A stretch of DNA of 44,538 nucleotides, taken from the IMG/VR virus record IMGVR_UViG_3300047558_000084, positions 1 through 44,538 of that record; one strand, given 5' to 3'. The notes beneath the pieces are model-generated. The model worked only from the letters and a program-made list of their open reading frames with translations. It was not told the DNA's origin and did no database searches. The position numbers and the translations under genes were made by a program. The DNA is from a virus. Positions 36,782 to 44,047 of the stretch are shown here, piece after piece (position 1 is the stretch's first letter; every line of letters starts with the position of its first letter).

Positions 36782-37667
36782 ATTTACCGCTACTACGAAG
36801 CAGGGGCGGTCTGCCGTCTCTGGCAATAGTTGAGCCTAGCTGTTGTGCTGACTTTTTGAGCGTTTGTGGGCCTACATCAACTGATAGAGCCATACGAAAG
36901 CGTGGATCATAGCGTTCGGCCTCAGTAGGAATGTAGCCTGAGCACTCATTGATCTGTTCGTCAATACTCAACTCCTTGCTTCTTAACCAGTCACGATGCT
37001 TGTATAGTTGATCTACGATACCACGACTACGAAGTGCTTTATATGCTAAGTTTTCAGTAGAAAATTCGCCATTTGCGTCCAGACCTGCTTTACGGTACTT
37101 TTTAATAGTTTCAAGTAGCGAGTCTAGAAGTTCTAAGTCGTTTGTTTTGATAGCTAGTAGACTGACTTCTACTAGTTTTCTATACTTTGCCTCAACATCT
37201 CGGTGTTTGATGGTAGCTGACTTCTTGCCTGGAAACTTGATCCATTTATCATTCAATATACTATACTCACCAAGACTTTGTACCTGTTGCTGTGAATCCT
37301 GAATATACAATTCAACGTCAAACCCATGAATTGTAATATCGTGCTTCATATTATACAGATTCTTCTTACTATTGAATAACTCTAGATAAACGTCATCATT
37401 ACTAATTTTAGTCATATCGACTAAGATATGTAGGTCAATATCACTATGTAGGGTGTAGGTATATGCGGCGTTTGATCCGCAGATAACAACGTCCGAAACG
37501 TCCAAGTCGGTGATTCCCATAAAATCAATAAAATCCTGAGCGATAATAATAAGTTGTTCTCTGACTTCTGGATTCATATGGTCGCCGTCGAATAGGTACT
37601 GGTTAAGTTCGTCATGGAACTTGACCGCGTAGTCTAAGCTGAAGTTTTCGATATCGTTGATGTTCAT
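36780..37667 (-). CDS. nucleotidyltransferase-fold protein
   Basis: A 295-residue protein with a minimal nucleotidyltransferase signature VVICGSNAAYTYTLHSDIDL (G64, S65, D76, D78) and a third acidic position in GFDVELYIQD. The C-terminal half (about 190-295) is helical and ends in a basic tail. Such NTase domains add nucleotides to proteins, RNA or small molecules; the virion-region setting suggests a packaged or late effector (inference). CATAAATA ends seven bases before the ATG. Confidence 0.75.
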   Translation of the reverse strand: MNINDIENFSLDYAVKFHDELNQYLFDGDHMNPEVREQLIIIAQDFIDFMGITDLDVSDVVICGSNAAYTYTLHSDIDLHILVDMTKISNDDVYLELFNSKKNLYNMKHDITIHGFDVELYIQDSQQQVQSLGEYSILNDKWIKFPGKKSATIKHRDVEAKYRKLVEVSLLAIKTNDLELLDSLLETIKKYRKAGLDANGEFSTENLAYKALRSRGIVDQLYKHRDWLRSKELSIDEQINECSGYIPTEAERYDPRFRMALSVDVGPQTLKKSAQQLGSTIARDGRPPLLRSSGK

Positions 37668-37674
37668 AGCAATA

Positions 37675-37682
37675 TATTTATG
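37675..37682 (-). promoter_or_regulatory. late promoter CATAAATA, seven bases before ATG
   Basis: CATAAATATATTGCT then ATG 37667. No ribosome site fits in the gap. Confidence 0.5.
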
Positions 37683-38523
37683 TTGTGCCTACGATGGCCC
37701 AAAAGTCCATAGCAAGCGTTGTGTCTTTGACGATTGAGTAGGGGATGTATCCGTAGCCTCTGTCGCCCCATGAGGCGCCCCAACTGTTCTTGACTATGAA
37801 CACCTCACGAGCGTCATCGTAACCTACGAAGCATAAGGCATGACCGCCTAGGATTGCTTCTTTCTTTTTGTTAGGGTGAGGCACGGTGCCTGTCTTTGTC
37901 GTGATAGCCGATAAGAAGCTAGAGTACACAATGATACCGCCGACTACTGGGTAGCCTTGTGCTAGACTTGCTCTGACTTCTACGAATGTAGGGCAACGAC
38001 GATACTCTGTGATTCTGCGCTTCAGTGCGTCATCATAGGCCGCTTTAGCAGGTGGTCTGTTGAATAAGCGTATGTTGTATGACCATACTCGCTCGTCACT
38101 TGCGCCCCATTTGTTGGCTGCCTTGACCGCGTCACGTAAGTAAGCGCCTGCGTCATATGAGGCGGTGCCCTCTAGTAGTCTGGCTTGATAGTAAACGAAT
38201 AAGCGACTCAATTCAATGCGTTTGTTTGCCTTGTTGAGTAAGATTTCCATAGCACTAGTAACAGCGTGACCGGTACAACTGCCTAAACGGCCTTGATCTT
38301 CCATCGTTGTACAGTATTGTCGCATATCAACTGATGATAGTGAGGTAGGTGCGGCGGCAGTGAACAAGTAGTCACGCTTGTCAGTCTTGTCTTTTGCTAG
38401 GTTGAACTTTCTGTCAGACTGTGCTACCCTCTCTTGAGGTTCAACGTAGCCTGGGTTGAATCTGCGGGCTAGCGCAGGGTCTTGAATAGTGTCTACTAGT
38501 TGGGCTCGTTGATTCTTAGGCAT
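37678..38523 (-). CDS. papain-like cysteine peptidase (C1 family)
   Basis: A 281-residue protein. The N-terminal about 60 residues could be a propeptide (RAQLVDTIQDPALARRFNPG). Catalytic residues: oxyanion Q77 and C83 in DQGRLGSCTGHA, H228 in GGHALCFVGYD, N246 in VKNSWGASWGDRGYGY, so all four are present. There is no signal peptide. In the late region it may process virion proteins or be injected; it is not the T4 gp21-type prohead protease, which is a serine enzyme. CTAAATA ends seven bases before the ATG. Confidence 0.85.
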   Translation of the reverse strand: MPKNQRAQLVDTIQDPALARRFNPGYVEPQERVAQSDRKFNLAKDKTDKRDYLFTAAAPTSLSSVDMRQYCTTMEDQGRLGSCTGHAVTSAMEILLNKANKRIELSRLFVYYQARLLEGTASYDAGAYLRDAVKAANKWGASDERVWSYNIRLFNRPPAKAAYDDALKRRITEYRRCPTFVEVRASLAQGYPVVGGIIVYSSFLSAITTKTGTVPHPNKKKEAILGGHALCFVGYDDAREVFIVKNSWGASWGDRGYGYIPYSIVKDTTLAMDFWAIVGTT

Positions 38524-38530
38524 AATCTAG

Positions 38531-38537
38531 TATTTAG
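38531..38537 (-). promoter_or_regulatory. late promoter CTAAATA, seven bases before ATG
   Basis: CTAAATACTAGATT then ATG 38523, directly after a terminator. The next transcript would be nearly leaderless. Confidence 0.5.
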
Positions 38538-38540
38538 CCC

Positions 38541-38569
38541 AAAAAGTAAAGGGAGCACTAGGCTCCCTT
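38541..38569 (-). terminator. Rho-independent terminator after the glycosyltransferase gene
   Basis: AAGGGAGC and GCTCCCTT stem with a CTAGT loop (38549-38569), followed by TACTTTTTG on the minus strand. Confidence 0.85.
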
Positions 38570-38588
38570 GATAGTCAACTATAGTTGA

Positions 38589-39530
38589 TTATGCCGCTGG
38601 CTTGCCGTCAGCGCCTACCATCTCAACCTTCATCTTACCTTGTTGAACCATAGCATCAACATAGATTGGGCCGAATGAGTTCATTAGGTGGTCATGAGCT
38701 TCTTGACAGAAGTTGAAGTGACCAGCGTGACGTAGTAGAACACGACGGTCAACCCAGATACGACCGCCTAAGTCACGGAAGTTTTCACAAGCTGTCCAGT
38801 CTTCGGAGTAGTAACGGTTCTGACGAATCGCTGTGTCCCAATATGTACGTAGATATTGGTCATAAATTGGATCTAAGCCGATATCGTTCTTGTATGGCTT
38901 AACTGCTGGGTGACCAGACATTAACTCTAGGGCTTTACGAGTGGTCAACAAGAAACCTGTACCTGCTTTAGATACTTCTTGTAAGCCATTCTCGCCTTGC
39001 TCAGCACCTTCGAAGCCGTTAACAACCCACTTTAGCGGCATTGTTTTCATTGGGTATAGGCCACCGATCATGTCCTTTTGATGATTGAGTAGCACTAAGA
39101 GGTGCCATGGTTCCCAACCAATGTCAGCGTCAATGAACATCAAGTGAGTGGACTCTTTCTGATGTAAGAACTTAGCTGTGAGTGTGTTACGAGCACGTGA
39201 GATTAGGGATTCGTTGACCATGGTCTCTAGTGTCCAATCAACGCCTAGCTGACGGGCTGTATTAGCGAACTTGATGTATGACATGAATGTTGATTCAGTC
39301 AACATACCACCGTAGCAAGGCATTGCTAGGTGAGCCTTAGTTGTGCGTAGATAGTCTACGTTAACTTGAACTTGATTAGGGTTAGGAGCTTCGCCTTCCT
39401 TAGCCTGTTCAATCTGGCCAGTTTCGGCCGCTTTGTCTGTACCGCCGATAGAGGCTGCCTGTGCTGCCTTGTCCGCTAGTTCTTGAACTGCGTCAACTGG
39501 TACTAACTTTTCTTTGTCTTTTTTGGTCAT
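38589..39530 (-). CDS. GT-A fold glycosyltransferase
   Basis: A 313-residue protein. N-terminal 55 residues are polar (KAAETGQIEQAKEGEAPN), then LAMPCYGGMLTESTFMSYIK, SRARNTLTAKFLHQ, the metal-binding D-x-D in HLMFIDADIGW, GTGFLLTTRKALELM and EDWTACENFRDLGG. The order fits GT-A phage glycosyltransferases of large myoviruses. Donor and acceptor unknown; a virion protein or host surface glycan are candidates. ATG 39530 follows AGAGGATCAT. Both a sigma-70 and a late-type promoter precede it. Confidence 0.75.
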   Translation of the reverse strand: MTKKDKEKLVPVDAVQELADKAAQAASIGGTDKAAETGQIEQAKEGEAPNPNQVQVNVDYLRTTKAHLAMPCYGGMLTESTFMSYIKFANTARQLGVDWTLETMVNESLISRARNTLTAKFLHQKESTHLMFIDADIGWEPWHLLVLLNHQKDMIGGLYPMKTMPLKWVVNGFEGAEQGENGLQEVSKAGTGFLLTTRKALELMSGHPAVKPYKNDIGLDPIYDQYLRTYWDTAIRQNRYYSEDWTACENFRDLGGRIWVDRRVLLRHAGHFNFCQEAHDHLMNSFGPIYVDAMVQQGKMKVEMVGADGKPAA

Positions 39531-39555
39531 ATGATCCTCTGTTGAATGATGTAGA

Positions 39556-39562
39556 TATTTAG
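39556..39562 (-). promoter_or_regulatory. late-promoter-like CTAAATA
   Basis: CTAAATATC, 25 bases before ATG 39530 with AGAGGATC between. It lies inside the leader made by the sigma-70 promoter at 39602, so the gene may be read early and late. Confidence 0.45.
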
Positions 39563-39601
39563 AAGCTAGACAGAGCCTCGAAATATTTTTCATCTACCTC
39601 A

Positions 39602-39629
39602 AGTATAGCACAAGAGTATCAGTTGTCAA
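39602..39629 (-). promoter_or_regulatory. sigma-70 promoter of the glycosyltransferase gene
   Basis: TTGACA (39624-39629), 16-base spacer, TATACT (39602-39607). The only sigma-70 promoter found in the structural region, placed directly behind a terminator. Confidence 0.8.
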
Positions 39630-39635
39630 TGAAAA

Positions 39636-39653
39636 AAGCGCCCTAAGGCGCTT
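39636..39653 (-). terminator. Rho-independent terminator after the virion protein gene
   Basis: AAGCGCC and GGCGCTT stem with a four-base loop. T-runs flank it on both strands (CTTTTTT on the minus strand). Confidence 0.9.
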
Positions 39654-39672
39654 TTTATAGTCCATTCTTAGA

Positions 39673-40032
39673 TTAGTAAGATAAGGTGATTGAGTTGATA
39701 TTACCTGCTGTCCAGTTAGTAATATTGACTCTGATCCACACGTACTTGCCGTTTAGATTGGTGTATCCGCTTTGACGAGGGATAGTAGTACTAGGTGAGG
39801 TAGGAATCATATCGACTGTGAACCAGTCATAAACGCCTGGTGTTGTTGCTAGACTTGCCTGAATACTGATATCTGCTGAGAATGTGTTTTGTAAATCCCA
39901 AGCGACTGTTTGTAGGTCTTTGCCTGCTACATAGTATGATGCGGCTGGTTGTCTATCGCTGACAAAGCTAACCGAACCAGTTGCTGGGCCAGCACGTGTT
40001 GGTACCATTGTGATTACGGTTGCTTGTGCCAT
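39673..40032 (-). CDS. probable virion structural protein
   Basis: A 119-residue all-beta protein (FSADISIQASLATTPGVYDW, then NLNGKYVWIRVNITNWTAG and ITLSY at the end). This pattern is that of small phage head or tail decoration proteins I recall from marine myoviruses. It ends an operon at a strong terminator, and follows the small gene at 40035 after two bases. Confidence 0.65.
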   Translation of the reverse strand: MAQATVITMVPTRAGPATGSVSFVSDRQPAASYYVAGKDLQTVAWDLQNTFSADISIQASLATTPGVYDWFTVDMIPTSPSTTIPRQSGYTNLNGKYVWIRVNITNWTAGNINSITLSY

Positions 40033-40034
40033 GA

Positions 40035-40202
40035 TTACGCCTTCATTACTTCAACAACAGCGCCAGCGCCAACTAACTCTTGTGCTACTTGCTCTAGTGC
40101 CGCTTCTACTTCTGGCGTAACTGCCGAAGTTTGGTCAGCCGCTTCGTCTTTGACTAACTGACTGATTTTGATGACGATTACGTCCTCTACGATTTTTGCC
40201 AT
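40035..40202 (-). CDS. 55-residue acidic protein
   Basis: A small protein (KIVEDVIVIKISQLVKDEAA, then VEAALEQVAQELVGAGAVVE). ATG 40202 is chosen for AAGGAG nine bases upstream and the late motif further back; the frame is open to 40268. Together with the gene at 39673 it probably makes a late structural pair. Function unknown. Confidence 0.6.
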   Translation of the reverse strand: MAKIVEDVIVIKISQLVKDEAADQTSAVTPEVEAALEQVAQELVGAGAVVEVMKA

Positions 40203-40221
40203 GAAATACTCCTTGATGGAG

Positions 40222-40229
40222 TATTTATC
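40222..40229 (-). promoter_or_regulatory. late promoter GATAAATA
   Basis: GATAAATACTCC, the closest match here to the T4 late consensus TATAAATACTCC, followed by AAGGAG and ATG 40202. It overlaps the stop of the gene at 40228. Confidence 0.65.
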
Positions 40230-40962
40230 ATGGCTGGACTGTATCTGTAGTTTCTTGACGGCACTCAAAGCACTTGCCGAAGTACTTCTGGTCGAACATT
40301 AGTAGCAGGATTGTCTGATGGCCTTCATCATCATATTCAATGAAATGACTTGCTTGTAGGTATTCAGTATGCCACCAGCGAGGCTTGTTGGTGTTCTTGA
40401 GCCATTCTACAAATGCGTAGCTAGGAAATACAATGCCCTTGTATGTGTCTAAGAAGTCAAGCATATTTGCTTTGAATGGATCAGCGGCCTTTTTGTTCTT
40501 GAAGTAGATTCTGTACTTGTGCTTTGGTGGATTCTTGAAGAATCTGACTTCACGAGGCAAGGATGCGTCACACTCAACTACTTCTGTGATTTGTATTCCT
40601 AAGTCCTCGAACTTGCGTACCAGTTTCAAGTCTGTGATGTAGGCCGCACCTTGATGCCTGCCTACTGTTATCATTACCTTGTTGTCTTTTTTCTTTGATG
40701 CTCTGGGCGCATATGTTCGCTTGAACTTGAAGAAAGCGTCCATCTGGTCCCAGTCGATTGAGTCAATCTCGGCCTGTAATTGTTTAGCGTCTACCGTACT
40801 TCGATACCATTGTCGCACCTCAGTCATGTGGTGCTTTAGTTGATCTGATGAGTAGCAATAGGCTGTTCTGCCTGCCATAGACAGACGAAACGACACTCGA
40901 TAAGTGAAGCGACCATAGAATAAGTCGCTTCGCTTTATTACTTTGTAGCCACTCTTAGACAT
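40228..40962 (-). CDS. hypothetical protein in the ClpA operon
   Basis: A 244-residue protein. Blocks seen: YRVSFRLSMAGRTAYCYSSD, VMITVGRHQGAAYITDLKLV, KYRIYFKNKKAADPFKANML, and a C-terminal CFECRQE pair of cysteines. No family recognised. The start overlaps the clpA stop by eight bases, so it is cotranslated with the chaperones. Confidence 0.5.
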   Translation of the reverse strand: MSKSGYKVIKRSDLFYGRFTYRVSFRLSMAGRTAYCYSSDQLKHHMTEVRQWYRSTVDAKQLQAEIDSIDWDQMDAFFKFKRTYAPRASKKKDNKVMITVGRHQGAAYITDLKLVRKFEDLGIQITEVVECDASLPREVRFFKNPPKHKYRIYFKNKKAADPFKANMLDFLDTYKGIVFPSYAFVEWLKNTNKPRWWHTEYLQASHFIEYDDEGHQTILLLMFDQKYFGKCFECRQETTDTVQP

Positions 40963-43204
40963 TCACCGGCTCTTGCGTGAGAACAACAAATTCTACGCGG
41001 TCATCAGTCATACGAGCTTCTAGTGTTGCTGTCTTGAGGCGTTCGAACAGAATCTTCTTAGACAGTGGCACACGAATCAACTCGTCAATCTTACGAGCAA
41101 GTGGACGGGCACCCATCTTTTCATCGTAGCCGTTCTTAGCTAAGTGTTCGATAACATCTTCGCCTACGTTGAGCGTGATAGCATGATTATTGAACAAGGA
41201 TGTCTTTAGTTCATTGACAAACTTAGCAACAACCTTCTTGATTGATAGGTCATCTAGCTTCTTGAACTTGACAATCTGATCGATACGGTTGCGTAGTTCA
41301 GGCTTGAAGAACTCTTTGAGTGCTTTATCATCTTCGCCGTCTTTGCTTTGCTTGCCGAAACCGATGTTGTTGCGCTCACTGTCTGCCGCACCTAGGTTAG
41401 AAGTCATGATAATGATTGTGTTCTTAGCATTGACTACTTTGCCGTTAGTGCCTGTCAACTTGCCTTCGTCTAGTAGTTGTAAGAACAAGTTATAGACATC
41501 AGGGTGGGCTTTCTCTACTTCGTCAAACAACAAGATAGAGTAGGGGTTCTTTGACAAGTCATTGATAATCTTGCCGCCGCCTAGATTGCCCTCATCAAAG
41601 CCTACATAGCCTGGAGGCGCACCGATGAGTGATGCGACACTATGCTTCTCTTGATACTCGGACATATCATACTTGTGTAGAGGCATGTCTAAGTGTTGTG
41701 ATAGTAAGCGGGCAAGTTCAGTCTTACCAGTGCCAGTTGGGCCTAGGAAGAGGAATGATGCCATAGGCTTCTTCTCGTTAGCAATGCCTGCGTATGATAC
41801 ATAGATGCGATCAAGCACTTCATTGACTGTTGTATCTTGACCATACAACTTAGACTTGACGTTAGCTTCAAGTTCAACTAAGCGGTCGGTCTTGTCTGTG
41901 TCCATCTTATCAACAGGCACACCGCACAACTTAGTAACTTGTTGCTTGATGTTCTCTGCGGAGATAACAGCACCAGTAGCATTAGCTACACGTTGAACCG
42001 CGCAAGCGGCGTCAAGCAAGTCGATTGACTTATCAGGGTTTTTGCGGTCATGAATGTATCGACCACTCATTTCAACTGCGGTCTTGATAGCAGTCTCGTC
42101 GATAACAACATTATGAAACTCATTGAGGCGCTGAGAGATACCAGTAAGAATCTTTTCAGTAGTCTCTGGATTAGGTTCGTCAATGTCTAGTTTGTAGAAG
42201 CGGCGCATGAGTGCGCGGTCTTTCTCAAACGATTCGTAGTACTCTTCCCAGGTTGTGCTTGCGATAATCTTGACGTTGCCCTTAGTAATAAGGGGCTTGA
42301 TCATGTTAGCAAAGTCCATGGATGAGTTAGAGCCGCTACCTGCGCCGCGCATTGTATGCGCCTCATCAATGAACAACACTGTCTTTTCTTTTGAGGCGAG
42401 TGCTTCGAACACGTGCTTGACTTTTTCTTCAAAGTCACCTCGATACTTAGAGCCGGCAAGTAACGAGCCGATCTCTAGCGAGTAGACTTCGTGACCTTTC
42501 AAGAATTCAGGTACCATGTCGTCAGCAATGCGCTGTGCTAAGCCCTCAGCAATAGCAGTCTTACCTACACCAGCATCACCTACCATCAGTACGTTTGCTT
42601 TGAACTTCTTAGCAAGCACTGTGACTAGGTCTTCAACTTCACGATCACGGCCGATCATAGGCTCAAGTTTGCCACTACGAGCCCGCTTAGTCAAGTCAGT
42701 AGTATGCTCTTCTAAGATTTCATTTGCGGTTGCTGTGTCCATCTTAGTGACCGCGTTGTGAACCTTCTGTGCTTTCTTCCAGTAGGTCATAAACTCAGCA
42801 CGAGTAACACCATACTTGATTAAGAAGTACGAAGCATGTGAGTTAGTTTCAAGTAGGATGCTCAAGTAAAGGTCAGTAATGTCCATCTGACGACGACCAG
42901 AGAAGATTGCTTGAGCAACAGCACGATTGAACATACGCTCTAAGGCTGCGGTCTTGCGTGGGTGTGGTTGACGACCGTTCTCGTCGGGTAGCATATGAAT
43001 ACCTTGAAGATTCAATACATAAGTGCCTACATCACTGACCATAGAATCAGTATCTACACCAAACTCATTCAAGTGATTTCTGAAGGGCTCGTATGTAATC
43101 ATGCTCAATAGCACGTGCTCTAAGGTAACATAGCCATGTTTATGTTCCTGAGCAATCTGTGCGGCATGCTCAATGATTTGTTGAATCTCTGGGTTATTGG
43201 TCAT
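40955..43204 (-). CDS. clpA: ClpA-type AAA+ unfoldase
   Basis: A 749-residue double-ATPase protein, close to bacterial ClpA (about 758). The N domain (1-145) has the two Clp-N repeats. AAA1 holds Walker A GDAGVGKT (209-216) and Walker B VLFIDEAH. AAA2 holds GPTGTGKT (488-495) and LLFDEVEK, with PELRNRID as sensor region. There is no ClpB-type middle coiled coil. A candidate ClpP-binding loop is NNIGFGKQ (IGF at 614-616), so it could dock to host ClpP. It is coupled to dnaJ by ATGA. Confidence 0.9.
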   Translation of the reverse strand: MTNNPEIQQIIEHAAQIAQEHKHGYVTLEHVLLSMITYEPFRNHLNEFGVDTDSMVSDVGTYVLNLQGIHMLPDENGRQPHPRKTAALERMFNRAVAQAIFSGRRQMDITDLYLSILLETNSHASYFLIKYGVTRAEFMTYWKKAQKVHNAVTKMDTATANEILEEHTTDLTKRARSGKLEPMIGRDREVEDLVTVLAKKFKANVLMVGDAGVGKTAIAEGLAQRIADDMVPEFLKGHEVYSLEIGSLLAGSKYRGDFEEKVKHVFEALASKEKTVLFIDEAHTMRGAGSGSNSSMDFANMIKPLITKGNVKIIASTTWEEYYESFEKDRALMRRFYKLDIDEPNPETTEKILTGISQRLNEFHNVVIDETAIKTAVEMSGRYIHDRKNPDKSIDLLDAACAVQRVANATGAVISAENIKQQVTKLCGVPVDKMDTDKTDRLVELEANVKSKLYGQDTTVNEVLDRIYVSYAGIANEKKPMASFLFLGPTGTGKTELARLLSQHLDMPLHKYDMSEYQEKHSVASLIGAPPGYVGFDEGNLGGGKIINDLSKNPYSILLFDEVEKAHPDVYNLFLQLLDEGKLTGTNGKVVNAKNTIIIMTSNLGAADSERNNIGFGKQSKDGEDDKALKEFFKPELRNRIDQIVKFKKLDDLSIKKVVAKFVNELKTSLFNNHAITLNVGEDVIEHLAKNGYDEKMGARPLARKIDELIRVPLSKKILFERLKTATLEARMTDDRVEFVVLTQEPVNV

Positions 43205-43992
43205 TGTTTTCCTTTGTTGCGTTCTTGTTCTAACAGGGAAGTTAGCTCTGGACTAATTGTATCAGGCATTAGGGCTTCAATCAATAGAAATTGGTTGCCC
43301 TTCATAGTGGAATGAACCAGACCATGACCAGCCATACGCATTGTTGAACCTGGCTTGAGTTTAGGTGGGATATTAACATCCATTTCCGTGCCCCAGATAG
43401 TTTTGAATCTGACGGATGTGCCAAGTAGTAAGTCATAGATTGATACTTCTATTTTGGAATACAAGTCTAAGCCGCGGCGCTCGTATGTTTGATGCGGTAG
43501 AATGCGGAATTCAACCTGTAGAACACCATCAGTCATCAAGCCATCATAGCGAATACGTTGACCATGTTCGACTGATTGCGGTACTTTGATTTGGAATGTT
43601 TTGACACCGTGTGGTGTTCCAACTTGAATAGTCTCAGTAGAGCCACGTGCTACTTGTTCAAGCGTAACTGCTACCGCAACGGTGTAGATACGCTGTTGTT
43701 GCTGATGTTGTCGATGAAAGTGTTGAAATATGTCATCGAATGGATTGCCACCACCAAAGTTGAAGTGAAAGCCGCCGCCAAATGGATTACTATCACCGAA
43801 TGGGTTAGGATTGTCGTGCTGTTGCTTGAGGTTAGGGTCGCTTAGATTGCGATATGCCTCTTCAACTTTTTGAAAGTCCTCTTTATTGCCGCCACGATCA
43901 GGGTGGTGCTTAGCTGCCATCTTGCGATAGGCTTTTTTGATTTCGTCGGGGCTTGCTGAACGCTCTACCCCTAGTGTCTTATAATAGTCCAT
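43201..43992 (-). CDS. DnaJ/CbpA-like co-chaperone
   Basis: A 263-residue J-domain protein. Residues 1-65 form the J domain with HPD in AAKHHPDRGG. A G/F-rich stretch (NPFGDSNPFGGGFHFNFGGG) and a C-terminal substrate-binding domain follow. The four CxxCxGxG zinc repeats of DnaJ are absent, so it is CbpA-like. ATG 43992 is chosen because it begins the J domain (MDYYKTLG) directly after the -10 box. It presumably delivers clients to host DnaK, or with ClpA to proteolysis (inference). Confidence 0.85.
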   Translation of the reverse strand: MDYYKTLGVERSASPDEIKKAYRKMAAKHHPDRGGNKEDFQKVEEAYRNLSDPNLKQQHDNPNPFGDSNPFGGGFHFNFGGGNPFDDIFQHFHRQHQQQQRIYTVAVAVTLEQVARGSTETIQVGTPHGVKTFQIKVPQSVEHGQRIRYDGLMTDGVLQVEFRILPHQTYERRGLDLYSKIEVSIYDLLLGTSVRFKTIWGTEMDVNIPPKLKPGSTMRMAGHGLVHSTMKGNQFLLIEALMPDTISPELTSLLEQERNKGKQ

Positions 43993-44000
43993 AGTTGTAA

Positions 44001-44029
44001 AGTATAACACCTCCGAAGAGGTGCGTCAA
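44001..44029 (-). promoter_or_regulatory. sigma-70 promoter of dnaJ-clpA with hairpin spacer
   Basis: TTGACG (44024-44029), 17-base spacer, TATACT (44001-44006). The spacer contains the perfect inverted repeat CACCTC-TTCG-GAGGTG (44008-44023), a UUCG-type hairpin. ATG 43992 begins eight bases after the -10, so the message is predicted to be leaderless. Confidence 0.8.
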
Positions 44030-44047
44030 GTTTATTGGATAAGTGTT

